Of a DNA stretch of 64,000 bases, positions 1-8,567 are shown piece after piece. Below the pieces are notes generated by a model. It did no database searches. It was not told the DNA's origin and saw nothing but the letters and a program-made list of their open reading frames with translations. The stretch lies in the NCBI RefSeq assembly GCF_003130585.1, contig NZ_QFKX01000003.1:124001-188000 (forward strand), in the 5' to 3' direction. The translations under genes and the position numbers were made by a program. The DNA is from Brachybacterium endophyticum. Lineage in GTDB: Bacteria > Actinomycetota > Actinomycetes > Actinomycetales > Dermabacteraceae. Every line of letters starts with the position of its first letter. Position 1 is the stretch's first letter.

Positions 1-1591
1 GGCGCCCGATCACTGCCAGCCCGGGGCGGGCGGGGACGCGAGCACCGGGGGCCACCGCGCCGCCGATCGCCGAACCGGCCGAATCGGTGATGACGCCACG
101 CCGACCAGGACGGGTCAGCACCAGACCTCGGCTGATCAGGGACCTCGCCAGCTCGTCGATGACCAGCTCGACGCCCGGTGGGGCGAGCACGGCATCGATC
201 ACGGTGTCGACATCGTTCGTTCCGGCGGCGTCGGCGGAGGGCGCGGTGGCCGGGGGCCGGATCCCCTCGCCGTCGATGCGGAACCCCGCGTCCATCCAGG
301 CGAGGTCGACGATGCCGTCCTCGATCAGTGCGAGGAGCTTGCGGGCGTTGCGCAGCGGGGGGCCGAAGGCGAAGCGCTCGAGGGCCCGGGCAGCACGCAG
401 GAAACGATCCCATTCGTCGGCAGGCGCGTCGCTTCCTCGCAGACTGCGGGTGACCAGCGGGTACAGGCTCTGCCACATGCGGCCCAGTGCCCAGGCGGGC
501 CCCGGCGAGCGGGTGCCCTCGGCCGTCTCGATGCTGCGCCGCAGGGCGGCTCTTGCGCGGCCCCTGCCTCCCGGGAGATCGGGCTCCCCGCCCGTGCGCA
601 GGGTCTGCTCGACCGCGCCGCGAGAGCCCTTCCCGAGCATGGCTGTCGCGGCATCGATCACGATCTCCAGCACGGCGTCGGGTCCGAAGCGTGCGGGTTC
701 GGAGGGGAAGCGTGCACGGGCGTGTTCGACCGCGCACTGCGCGGTCTCGGAGACCCGTGTCCCCGGGTCCGGCTTCGCGTCCAGCAGGAGACCGTCTCGC
801 GTGATCGGTCGGATCACCGCCGGCTCCCGACCGGAGCGGTCGAGCACGAGAGGGGAGGGGGCTCCGGGGCGGGCACTGAAGGTGGCACCACGACCTTCGG
901 TGAGACTCAAGCAGACGTCGACGAACGTCAGCGCCCCGCCGCGCACGGCGACACGCGAACCGGGCGGGACGCGATCGGGGGTGAGCATCGCGTCGGCCGG
1001 CAGCGCAGCGGGGATGAGCGGGATGGAGGAACTCCAGCTGTGTCGCAGAGCTCCGGCGTGGTCGGAGGCGTGGCCGGTCGCCAGCAGCACCTCGTCCATG
1101 GGTCCGTGCCAGGAGGGGCCGGTCGCCAGGTACCACCCGTCGTCCCGGGGGAGGACGTCGGTGACGCGATCGGTCACACGGCGCACCTGTGCGTGGCGGG
1201 CGAGCCCGGTGATCATCCGTTGCCATCGCAGGGCCAGGTATTCGCCCACGACGGCACGCGGCGGGTAGGGCTCGTCCGCCAGCTGCGGGTATGGACCCGT
1301 CACCCACGCTGCGAAGGAGGGGCATGTGCCCGTCGGGGGCTCATCGAGGATCGCGGCCGTGACGTTCAGGCTCAGGTGATGGGGTTGGCGGGGGTCGTAG
1401 GCGGCGCCGGTACCGGGCACCTGCACCGCATCGAGGACCGTCACCACCAGTCCCTTCCTCCCGGCCACGGGCGGAGGAGGGTGAGCATCCAGCAGCGCAG
1501 TGAGGTCCTCCAAGGCGTACAGGGCTTTGGGGCCGGCACCGACCACGCCGATCCGGAGCGTGAGAGGGCGGACTCGGTGCGGCTCAGGCAT
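1..1591 (-). CDS. FAD/NAD(P)-binding protein (PF13454-like), 3' end cut by window
   Basis: The frame is open from an ATG at 1591 to the window edge, giving 530 residues with no stop. The N-terminus carries a dinucleotide-binding loop (GVVGAGPKALYALEDL), followed by GTGAAYDPRQPHHLSLNV, which matches the GxGxAYxxxxPxxxLLN signature of the NAD_binding_9 family. The ATG lies inside the end of the upstream SbnA-like gene (8-bp overlap), so the two are translationally coupled. Members of this family are poorly characterised flavoproteins. Beside an SbnA-like enzyme, an oxidative step in making a diaminopropionate- or opine-type metallophore precursor is plausible, but this is inference from position. 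The C-terminus lies outside the window. Confidence 0.75.
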   Translation of the reverse strand, partial: MPEPHRVRPLTLRIGVVGAGPKALYALEDLTALLDAHPPPPVAGRKGLVVTVLDAVQVPGTGAAYDPRQPHHLSLNVTAAILDEPPTGTCPSFAAWVTGPYPQLADEPYPPRAVVGEYLALRWQRMITGLARHAQVRRVTDRVTDVLPRDDGWYLATGPSWHGPMDEVLLATGHASDHAGALRHSWSSSIPLIPAALPADAMLTPDRVPPGSRVAVRGGALTFVDVCLSLTEGRGATFSARPGAPSPLVLDRSGREPAVIRPITRDGLLLDAKPDPGTRVSETAQCAVEHARARFPSEPARFGPDAVLEIVIDAATAMLGKGSRGAVEQTLRTGGEPDLPGGRGRARAALRRSIETAEGTRSPGPAWALGRMWQSLYPLVTRSLRGSDAPADEWDRFLRAARALERFAFGPPLRNARKLLALIEDGIVDLAWMDAGFRIDGEGIRPPATAPSADAAGTNDVDTVIDAVLAPPGVELVIDELARSLISRGLVLTRPGRRGVITDSAGSAIGGAVAPGARVPARPGLAVIGR

Positions 1592-2789
1592 GTCCGGTGA
1601 CTCGTCGGAGCCGATCGATCCTCTGCGTGATCGCTTCCGGGCCGACACCGAGCGTCTCCTGCACCCACGTGTCGTCGTAGACGGAGTCCAGATAGGGGAC
1701 GCCGCCGTCGTGGACGATGAACACGACACGCGCGCCGGACTCGAGGTCGGGGATGAGCTCTCCCAGCGCATGGACGATGCCGCCGGTCGATGCGCCTGCG
1801 AGCAGACCCTCGCTGCGGGCCAGGTGCCGTGCGCCCACCACGCAGTCCACGGCGTCCACGCGGATCACCCGGTCGGGCTCGACCTGGGTCGAGAGCTCGG
1901 TGACCACGCCTGCCCCCATGCCGGGCAGGGGGCGTGTGGCTGCGGTGCCGCCGAACAGCACGGACCCCACGGCATCGACGGCCACCGTGAGCGTCGACAT
2001 GGCGTGATCCCGGATGTACGCGGAGCACCCGCCGATCGTGCCGGTCGTCGACACGGCTGCCATCAGCAGATCGAGCTCGCCGTCAGTCGCAGAAGCGATC
2101 TCCCGCATGGTGCCGTCGTAGTGTGACCGGGGGTTGGCGGGGTTGCCGTACTGGTAGAGGTTCACTGCGCCCGGGATCTCCTCGAGGAGGTCGCGGACGC
2201 GGTGGAAGCGCGCGGTGAGCAGGTCCCCCGTCTCCGGGTCAGGGTCGGAGACCAGTTCGACCTCGCCGCCGAGCGCCTCGATGGTGCGCACCGTCGTCAG
2301 GTTGGTCCGTGCGTCGACCACACACACGAAACGCACGTGCTCGGCACTGCAGGCACGGGCCAGTGCCACACCGAGATTCCCGGAGGAGGATTCCACCACG
2401 GTGCCGCCCGGAGCGAGGCGCCCGGACCGAAGCGCGTCCCGAACCATTCCCATAGCGGGGCGATCCTTGGTGGATCCGCCAGGATTGACGGACTCGAGCT
2501 TCGCCAGGATCTCCACGCCGGACTCGGGGAAGAGGGTGTTCAGGCGAACCAGCGGTGTGCCACCGATCGCCTCGCCGATGCCGTCCGCGATCTGCTGGCG
2601 CGGTGAGACCGGGCCCTTGGCGCTCGGCTCCCGCTCGCCCGAAGGCCCGTCGGCACCCGTCGTGACGCGGGATCGGCCCGGTGGAGCCGGGGCTGCGCGG
2701 GGCGGGGAGGACGACGGTCCGGTGGGATGGGGCACCGACCTGACTTTACTGGACAGCACGGGGCGAGAACGGGTGCGGTGATTGCGCAC
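1584..2789 (-). CDS. SbnA-like PLP-dependent synthase (cysteine synthase fold)
   Basis: This is a fold-type II PLP enzyme of the cysteine synthase superfamily. It shows GGTPLVRL, NPGGSTKDR with the probable PLP lysine near residue 108, and SSSGNLGVALA near residue 133, which is the SbnA-like variant of the phosphate/substrate loop. SbnA condenses O-phosphoserine with glutamate in L-2,3-diaminopropionate synthesis for staphyloferrin B. The usual partner, an SbnB ornithine-cyclodeaminase-like dehydrogenase, is not seen; a flavoprotein-like gene overlaps instead. The first 60 or so residues are Pro/Ser/Arg-rich and unlike the family (about 326 aa), so the true start is probably downstream of the GTG at 2789. 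The GTG near 2732 is one candidate. Substrate specificity is not proven. Confidence 0.8.
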   Translation of the reverse strand: MRNHRTRSRPVLSSKVRSVPHPTGPSSSPPRAAPAPPGRSRVTTGADGPSGEREPSAKGPVSPRQQIADGIGEAIGGTPLVRLNTLFPESGVEILAKLESVNPGGSTKDRPAMGMVRDALRSGRLAPGGTVVESSSGNLGVALARACSAEHVRFVCVVDARTNLTTVRTIEALGGEVELVSDPDPETGDLLTARFHRVRDLLEEIPGAVNLYQYGNPANPRSHYDGTMREIASATDGELDLLMAAVSTTGTIGGCSAYIRDHAMSTLTVAVDAVGSVLFGGTAATRPLPGMGAGVVTELSTQVEPDRVIRVDAVDCVVGARHLARSEGLLAGASTGGIVHALGELIPDLESGARVVFIVHDGGVPYLDSVYDDTWVQETLGVGPEAITQRIDRLRRVTGHA

Positions 2790-3000
2790 CGAACCTTTCC
2801 CGCAGCGACCCCGTCGTGACCACGGCCGACGTGCTGCAGCGGAGGCGGAACCCAGACCTTCCTATCGGTCAGGTGGTGCTCCAGTCGACCGCGCGAGCGG
2901 CATGCACGCGTTCGATACACGTGCGTGGGCTCGTGGGCGGGCTGCTCCTAGGGCATGCTCGGTGGACGTCAGCAGCGTCGTGGGAAAGGAGCAGGATCCC

Positions 3001-3972
3001 GTGCCCCGACTCGTGAACTGGTGGGACGCCCACCAGGTGTCGCTGTACCTCGCGGCGATCGCCCTCGGAGCCGTGCTCGGGCTCGTGGCGCCCGGGGCGG
3101 CTCCGGTCCTGGAGCACGCCATCGAGCCGCTGCTGATGCTGCTGTTGTTCGCGACGTTCCTGGCGGTTCCGCTGATCGAGATCGGCCGCGCCCTGCGGGA
3201 TCTGCGGTTCCTCGGAACGCTCCTGGTGGTCGATTTCGCGCTCGTGCCTTTTGTCGCCTGGGGGCTCTCGCGGTTCGTCGCGAACGACGACGGCCTCCTG
3301 CTCGGAGTCCTCCTCGTGCTGCTGACGCCGTGCATCGACTACGTCATCGTGTTCACCGGGCTCGCCGGCGGCGCCCGTGCGAAGCTGCTGGCCGCCGCGC
3401 CGCTGCTGATGCTCGTGCAGATCCTGCTGCTCCCGCTCCACCTCTGGGTCTTCGCCGGACGGGACGTGGTGGGCGTGATCGACGTGGCCCCGTTCCTGCG
3501 GGCCTTCCTGCTGCTGATCGTGGTGCCCCTGGCCGCCGCCGCGGCCGTCCAGGCGCTCGCGCGTCGGCACCCGGTGGGCCGTGCGACGGAGACGGTCATG
3601 GCCGGGGCGATGGTGCCGCTGATGGTCCTCACGCTGCTGGCCGTGATCGGTTCGCAGGTCGCAGCCGTCGGCTCGGAGATGGGCACCCTGGCCCGGCTGC
3701 TGCCCCTCTACGCCGGGTTCGTGGTCCTCGCCGTCGCGATCGGATACGTGGCCTCGCGGATCACGCAGCTCGACGTGCCCTCGACCCGGGCTCTGATGTT
3801 CTCGGCGGCCACGCGCAACTCCCTCGTCGTCCTCCCGCTCGCCCTCGCCCTACCCGCCTCGCTCGCCCTCGCGCCGCTGGCCGTCGTCACCCAGACGCTC
3901 GTCGAGCTCGTCGCGATGGTGGTGATGGTGCGGCTGGTGCCTGCGCTGACCCCGAGCGGTAGGGAGCGCTGA
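3001..3972 (+). CDS. ACR3/BASS-family membrane transporter (arsenic resistance-type)
   Basis: This is a 323-aa integral membrane protein with about 9-10 hydrophobic segments, typical of the bile acid:sodium symporter superfamily (PF01758). LTPCIDYVIVF near residue 111 matches the conserved Cys region of ACR3 arsenite exporters, and SAATRNSLVVLPLALALP matches the second crossover helix. The GTG at 3001 is chosen because GGAAAGGAG lies at 2983-2991 with 9-nt spacing; the upstream in-frame extension is low complexity. The gene is divergent from the SbnA-like gene. No arsR or arsC is adjacent, so the substrate could be arsenite or another anion. The family call is firm and the substrate is not. 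Confidence 0.8.
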   Translation: MPRLVNWWDAHQVSLYLAAIALGAVLGLVAPGAAPVLEHAIEPLLMLLLFATFLAVPLIEIGRALRDLRFLGTLLVVDFALVPFVAWGLSRFVANDDGLLLGVLLVLLTPCIDYVIVFTGLAGGARAKLLAAAPLLMLVQILLLPLHLWVFAGRDVVGVIDVAPFLRAFLLLIVVPLAAAAAVQALARRHPVGRATETVMAGAMVPLMVLTLLAVIGSQVAAVGSEMGTLARLLPLYAGFVVLAVAIGYVASRITQLDVPSTRALMFSAATRNSLVVLPLALALPASLALAPLAVVTQTLVELVAMVVMVRLVPALTPSGRER

Positions 3973-3983
3973 GACAAGCTAGC

Positions 3984-4433
3984 TCACCGCACCTCCCAGC
4001 CCTCGACCTCGCCCGGCACCACGTGCAGCAGCGGATGCGCGGGTGGCACGTCCCCGTCGGCCGGGAGTCGCTCCAGCCACTCCCGTGAGCGGCCCTCGCA
4101 CTTGCGGTGCAGGTGGCTGAGTTCGTAGACGAGCTGACCCTCGGTCACCGGGATCGGTTCTCGGTCGTGCATCGCCGCGGGATCGCCGGGCTCGAGGATC
4201 CGCGTCGGATCGAAGCGGTACCCACGCACCGTCGCCTCCTCGCGCAGCCCCACGAGGTAGGCGCCGACGGCGGCGAGCGGTTCCGGGTGCGCGCGGAAGC
4301 GGACCAGCTGGGGGTGGTTGGTGTACCCCTTCGTGCCGCCTGCCAGCACCTTCTGCGCGAGCAGCGTCTCCCGCCAGCCGGCGATCAACGCCGCACGATC
4401 CAACAGGGACGGGTGCAGGCTCCACAGACGCAT
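3984..4433 (-). CDS. Pyrimidine dimer DNA glycosylase-like protein (PF03013)
   Basis: This 149-aa protein starts MRLWSLHPSLLDRAALIAGW and contains LLAQKVLAGGTKGYTNHPQL, the pattern of Pyr_excise family proteins related to T4 endonuclease V. The family includes enzymes that cut at UV-induced pyrimidine dimers, but most cellular members are untested. The ATG at 4433 is preferred over one four codons upstream because family members start directly at MRLW. The gene converges on the ACR3-type transporter gene with an 11-bp gap. No other repair gene is nearby. Confidence 0.65.
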   Translation of the reverse strand: MRLWSLHPSLLDRAALIAGWRETLLAQKVLAGGTKGYTNHPQLVRFRAHPEPLAAVGAYLVGLREEATVRGYRFDPTRILEPGDPAAMHDREPIPVTEGQLVYELSHLHRKCEGRSREWLERLPADGDVPPAHPLLHVVPGEVEGWEVR

Positions 4434-4482
4434 GCCTCGATCCAAGCACGAGGGATCGGGTGAGCGCTCGGAGAGCGACCCG

Positions 4483-5181
4483 CTACGACGCAGCGCCCGT
4501 GCCGCGACGGATCAGCGCATCGAGTCCACGCGCATCCGGTGCGTAGGCGGGGTCGAGCCGCTGACGCCAGCGTCCGTACTGGAGATAGGCCTCGCGGGCG
4601 GTTGCCGGTCCCAGAGGGCTCTGCAGGATCTCCAGGACGCCGGCAGCGTCGGCGTCGGGTGGGTTCGCGTGCCGGTGGTGGGTCGTGCCTGCGTCCCGGT
4701 CCGCACGGAGCATGCCTTGGACGAGCGTCTGGCGGAGGATGCCGAGGGTGAGGTGCAGGCCGATGAGATCGCTGCCGCGACCGAAGCGCACGGCGGCCAG
4801 TGCGGCGTCGAAGCGCACCTCGCTGTCGGCCGCGGCGGCGGGGAGCACCGCCGGGCCACCCGTGATCGTGAGGTCTGCGCGTCTCCCGTCGGCCAGGACC
4901 ACGCGCACCACCTCGTGCTCGCTCTCGACGATGTGCTGATACGTCCAGATCGGAGAGCCGAGCGCAGTGGCGACGTCGACGGGGGAGTCGGCCGCGATCT
5001 GCACGTCCAGGTCGCTCCAGCCGTCGAGCGTCGACGGTTCGGTCGCGGATCCGTAGGGAGTGATCCTCGCGGTGGGCAGGTTCGTGCGGAGGGTCTCCAG
5101 CGTCGTCAGCTGCCACGGCGTCGTGCTGCGCGGGGGCGAGCCGTTCGGGGCGCCGGGCGGGGGAGTGCGTGATGCGGGCAT
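4483..5181 (-). CDS. Nucleotidyltransferase-like protein
   Basis: This 232-aa protein carries YGSATEPSTLDGWSDLDVQI, a GS-x(n)-DxD pattern typical of the polymerase-beta/aminoglycoside adenylyltransferase superfamily. A following LTITGG strand could hold the third acidic-site segment. The rest resembles aminoglycoside-adenylyltransferase-like proteins only loosely, so the substrate (antibiotic, tRNA end or other) cannot be said. The start is taken at the ATG at 5181, since the upstream in-frame extension is Pro/Ala-rich and overlaps the divergent CoA-transferase gene. The gene is alone on its strand, about 67 bp from the divergent start. Confidence 0.55.
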   Translation of the reverse strand: MPASRTPPPGAPNGSPPRSTTPWQLTTLETLRTNLPTARITPYGSATEPSTLDGWSDLDVQIAADSPVDVATALGSPIWTYQHIVESEHEVVRVVLADGRRADLTITGGPAVLPAAAADSEVRFDAALAAVRFGRGSDLIGLHLTLGILRQTLVQGMLRADRDAGTTHHRHANPPDADAAGVLEILQSPLGPATAREAYLQYGRWRQRLDPAYAPDARGLDALIRRGTGAAS

Positions 5182-5248
5182 ACGGGGCGCTCCTGCGGGT
5201 GCGGTCGGCGACGGTGCGGATGGGCCAACGGTATGCGAGGCTCCCGCC

Positions 5249-6631
5249 ATGGCATCACCGGTGATCCCCGCCTGGTCGGGCCCGCTCGACGTCGGCTTTC
5301 TCGCGATGCAGTCCGTCAGCCGCGCGGTCGACGCGACGCGGTCCCTCGCGCGTGCCCGCGGCCTGGACGTGCAGGTCGACACGACCCCTGCCCTGGTCGA
5401 GTCCTCCTACGCGGCGATCGATCACCTCCGCGTCGACGGCACGCCGGTCGAGGCCTGGGGCCCGCTCTCGGGCTTCTTCGCGGCGGCCGACGGATGGGTA
5501 CGCCTGCACGGGAACTACCCGCATCACCTGCGTGCCATCGCGAGCGCCGTGGGCACCGATGCTCGCGAGGGCGTCACGGCCTCGATCGAACGGACGTCCG
5601 CCGACGAGGTCGTGAAAAGGGTGCTCGAGGCCGGCGGGATCGCGACCCGTGTGCGCACGCCGCAGGAGTGGGCCGAGCACCCGCAGGCCCGCGCCATGGC
5701 CGATGAGCTCTGGTGGCAGGTCGAGGTGGGGGAGGCGCGGGAGGACCCGATCACCGCGAGGGCCTCGCACGGGAGATCCGGCAGGGCTCCCGCCGGGGCC
5801 CCGTCGCTGCCGCTCACCGGCGTGCGCGTCCTGGACCTCACCCGGGTGGTCGCCGGGCCCATGGCCACCCAACTGCTCGCCTGCCTCGGTGCCGACGTGC
5901 TGCGCGTGGACCCGCCCTCGCGGCCCGAGCTGCTCGATGCGTACCTGGCGAGCGGCATGGGCAAGCGGTCGGTGGCCGCCGACCTCGGCGCGATCAGCGG
6001 CAGCGGCGAACTCGACGCCCTGCTGGCAGCGGCCGACGTGGTCGTGCTCGGCTACCGTCCCGGTTCCCTCGCACGCTTCGGCCTCGCGCCGGAGACACTG
6101 CGCGAACGGCACCCGCACCTGGTCATCGGATCGCTCTCGGCCTGGGGCGAAGCCGGGCCATGGGGCGAACGGGCAGGATTCGACTCGATCGTGCAGGCGG
6201 CCACGGGCATCGGTGTCGTGTTCGGGAGCGAAGGGAGCAGCGGGAACGCCGAGACCGGCGTCGGGAAACGACCCGGAGCGCGCGGGCCTCGACCCGGTGC
6301 ACTCCCGGTGCAGGCACTCGACCACAGCACCGGATACGTGCTGGCCGCAGGCATCATCGACCTGCTCGCCGCCGGGCGCAGCGGGATCGTCCGGGCGCAT
6401 CTGCTCGGCGCCGCACGCGAGCTGCTGTCCCGGTTCGTCGGCCGAGGATCTGACGGATCCGGCCTGGATGACGTTCCCGCGGGAACGTCCGCGACGCCCA
6501 CCACGATCACCCAGCAGACGCCGCACGGCACGATCGCCACTGTCCCGGTCCCTGTGCGAGTGGGCGGGACGACGCTGACGGGGCCGATCCGTGAGTACGG
6601 CGGCGCGGACCTGTCGTGGACCACGCCCTGA
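5249..6631 (+). CDS. Family III CoA-transferase (CaiB/BaiF type)
   Basis: This 460-aa protein belongs to the CaiB/BaiF (PF02515) family, which moves CoA between carboxylic acids. Its core begins LTGVRVLDLTRVVAGPMATQ near residue 190, with GADVLRVDPP and GKRSVAADL typical of the family. GFDSIVQAATG holds the Asp aligned with the catalytic Asp of alpha-methylacyl-CoA racemase (GHDINYLALSG). The N-terminal 180 residues look like a partial second family-III module. A 44-bp repeat with a 20-bp perfect palindrome lies in frame in the C-terminal linker (6447-6490). The gene ends 5 bp before the convergent response regulator gene. The substrate is unknown. Confidence 0.8.
   Translation: MASPVIPAWSGPLDVGFLAMQSVSRAVDATRSLARARGLDVQVDTTPALVESSYAAIDHLRVDGTPVEAWGPLSGFFAAADGWVRLHGNYPHHLRAIASAVGTDAREGVTASIERTSADEVVKRVLEAGGIATRVRTPQEWAEHPQARAMADELWWQVEVGEAREDPITARASHGRSGRAPAGAPSLPLTGVRVLDLTRVVAGPMATQLLACLGADVLRVDPPSRPELLDAYLASGMGKRSVAADLGAISGSGELDALLAAADVVVLGYRPGSLARFGLAPETLRERHPHLVIGSLSAWGEAGPWGERAGFDSIVQAATGIGVVFGSEGSSGNAETGVGKRPGARGPRPGALPVQALDHSTGYVLAAGIIDLLAAGRSGIVRAHLLGAARELLSRFVGRGSDGSGLDDVPAGTSATPTTITQQTPHGTIATVPVPVRVGGTTLTGPIREYGGADLSWTTP
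6447..6490. repeat. 44-bp dispersed repeat, copy A (inside CoA-transferase gene)
   Basis: This segment matches 10165-10208 at 37 of 44 positions, while the sequences on either side do not match. It ends in a perfect 20-bp palindrome at 6470-6489 (GACGTTCCCG followed by its reverse complement). It adds codons to the variable linker of the CoA-transferase C-terminus without breaking the frame. The second copy is intergenic and its palindrome is imperfect. Confidence 0.7.
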
Positions 6632-6636
6632 ATCAC

Positions 6637-7299
6637 TCACTCCCGCAACGCGACCACGTGATTCTGGTACGCCCACACGACCGCCTGCAGCCGTGAGGAG
6701 ACACCGAGCTTGGGCAGCATCCGCGCGAGGTGGGACTTCACGGTCGATGCCTCCACGTGCAGCTGCGCCGCGATCTCGGCGTTGCTCAGGCCTTCGGCCA
6801 GCAGTCGCAGGATGTCCAGTTCGCGGGCGGTCAGGATCTCCTGCACGCCGCTCTCCGGCAGCACGGCCATCGGCTGCAGCCGACGACGCTGCGCCACCTC
6901 GCGCAGGAGTCGCCTGGTGAGAGAGCCGTCGATCGTGCCGCGCCCGGCCGCCACCTGGCGCAGCGCGTTCGCGATGATCTCGGGATCGGAGTCCTTGAGC
7001 AGGAACCCCGCGACTCCCGCCTCGAGGGCACCGAAGACGTAGTCGTCGATGTCGAAGGTGGTCAGCATGAGCACCTCGACGTCCGAGTCCCGCACCGCCT
7101 CGGCGACCTCGATGCCGTTCATCCCGGGCATGCGGATGTCCAGGCAGGCGACGTCGGGCGTGAGCTCACGGATGAGGCGGAGGGCTTCCACGCCGTCCTC
7201 CCCGACGCCGACGACCTCGATGTCGTCCTCGTCGTCCAACAGCGAGGCGAGGCCCTTGCGGACGAGCGCCTGATCATCGGCCAGCACCACTCGGATCAT
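6637..7299 (-). CDS. NarL/FixJ-family response regulator
   Basis: This 220-aa two-domain regulator has a receiver domain (residues 1-120) with the acidic pair D8/D9, phospho-acceptor D54 in CLDIRMPGMNGIE, the LTTFD switch region and the conserved Lys in LLKDSDP. The C-terminal LuxR helix-turn-helix (LTARELDILRLLAEGLSNAE) covers about residues 150-215. The start ATG overlaps the kinase stop by 4 bp (ATGA), so it is the cognate partner of the kinase. Together with the CPBP protease gene it forms a three-gene operon read from 9535 to 6637. The targets are unknown; the upstream membrane protease gene may be one. Confidence 0.92.
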   Translation of the reverse strand: MIRVVLADDQALVRKGLASLLDDEDDIEVVGVGEDGVEALRLIRELTPDVACLDIRMPGMNGIEVAEAVRDSDVEVLMLTTFDIDDYVFGALEAGVAGFLLKDSDPEIIANALRQVAAGRGTIDGSLTRRLLREVAQRRRLQPMAVLPESGVQEILTARELDILRLLAEGLSNAEIAAQLHVEASTVKSHLARMLPKLGVSSRLQAVVWAYQNHVVALRE

Positions 7300-8567
7300 G
7301 TCGCAGCGTTCCCTTCTCCCAGGATGGAGCCCTCACGCGGGAGATCCAGGGTCACCGACCATCCGCCCTCGCGCGTCGGGCCGTGGTCGAGACGGGCGCC
7401 GACGAGCTCCGCGCGCTCCCGCATGCCGATCAGCCCGAACCCGCCGGACCTCTCGTCGTGGCCGATGATGTGCGCCGGCGGCCCGTTGACCACGGTGATC
7501 CTCACGTGCGTCGGCGCCATGGCGTCGACGCGGACCTCGCAGGGCGCCCCCGGTGCGTGCACGGCCGCGTTCGCGAGGGACTCCTGGACCATGCGGTAGG
7601 CGACGAGCTGCGCGAGCGTGCCGACCCCTGCGCCGACGTCGGCGTCCCGGGGCCCGATCGTCAGGACCACGTCCGCACCGGCGGTGCGTCGCTCGCCCAC
7701 GAGCTGCGGCAGCGAGTTCAGGGAGCGGTCGGCGAGCGGGGCCGAGTCGTCGTCACGCAGCAGCCCGACCAGGCGCCGCAGATCGCCCAGGACGGCCGTG
7801 CTCTGGGCGCGGATGTCCCGGGCGGACTCCTTCGCGGTCTGCGGAGCCCGATCCACCTGCCGCTCGAGCGCGGAGGCCAACATCGCGATCCCCGACATGT
7901 GATGGGCGGCGATGTCGTGGAGGTCGCGGGCCACGGCCGTGCGCTCGGCAGCGATCGCGGACGCCACCCGGGCGTCCTGCTCGCGGCGCACGGCAGCGAG
8001 CTCGCGCTCGTGCGCGGCGCGGGCCTGCCGGCGACTGGCCACGAGCAGCGCGAGGAGGAGCGGGACACCGACCACGAACGCCGCCTGCACCACCCCCGCG
8101 AGGGCCGCGCTCGGCGCCCCCACACCCTCGGATGCGGTGACGTTCAGGGCCGTCGCCATCGCGGTGAGCACGAACAGCGTCCCTGCGACGAGGCCGAGGT
8201 GGACGCGGCGGACGCGGACGCCCGCGAGGTATGCCGCGACGATGACGGCGATGCTCGAGGTCCCGAAGGCCGTCCCCGGGGCGAGCAGGGCGAGGGCCAC
8301 GGGGAGCGCGGCCACCACGACGACGGCGACACGGGGGAGTCGTCGTGTCGCGGAAAGGGCGGCCGCCTGGGCGAGAAGCGTCGCGAGGACCGCCCACCAC
8401 GGGGAGGAGCCCATGAGCGGGAACCCCAGGGGCTCCGCGCTCGCCCGTGCGAGCGCGGGTGCCGCGAGGAGCAGGCCCACGGCGATCACGAGAGCGCACG
8501 CAGCGGGCACGACATCGACCCATCTCCCGAGGGATCGATGCCGTGCCGTCGGCCGGGGCGTGCTCAT
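7296..8567 (-). CDS. Sensor histidine kinase (HisKA_3 / NarX-DesK type)
   Basis: This 423-aa membrane kinase has about five or six hydrophobic segments in residues 15-178 and no obvious large extracellular domain. A coiled linker leads to a HisKA_3 motif, ERTAVARDLHDIAAHHM, with the phospho-accepting His near residue 217. The HATPase domain shows QESLANAAVHAP (N box) and GGFGLIGMRERAELVGA (G box). The ATG at 8567 overlaps the stop of the CPBP protease gene by 4 bp, and its own stop overlaps the response regulator start by 4 bp. The signal is unknown. The short loops suggest sensing within the membrane, as in DesK-like kinases. Confidence 0.9.
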   Translation of the reverse strand: MSTPRPTARHRSLGRWVDVVPAACALVIAVGLLLAAPALARASAEPLGFPLMGSSPWWAVLATLLAQAAALSATRRLPRVAVVVVAALPVALALLAPGTAFGTSSIAVIVAAYLAGVRVRRVHLGLVAGTLFVLTAMATALNVTASEGVGAPSAALAGVVQAAFVVGVPLLLALLVASRRQARAAHERELAAVRREQDARVASAIAAERTAVARDLHDIAAHHMSGIAMLASALERQVDRAPQTAKESARDIRAQSTAVLGDLRRLVGLLRDDDSAPLADRSLNSLPQLVGERRTAGADVVLTIGPRDADVGAGVGTLAQLVAYRMVQESLANAAVHAPGAPCEVRVDAMAPTHVRITVVNGPPAHIIGHDERSGGFGLIGMRERAELVGARLDHGPTREGGWSVTLDLPREGSILGEGNAAT

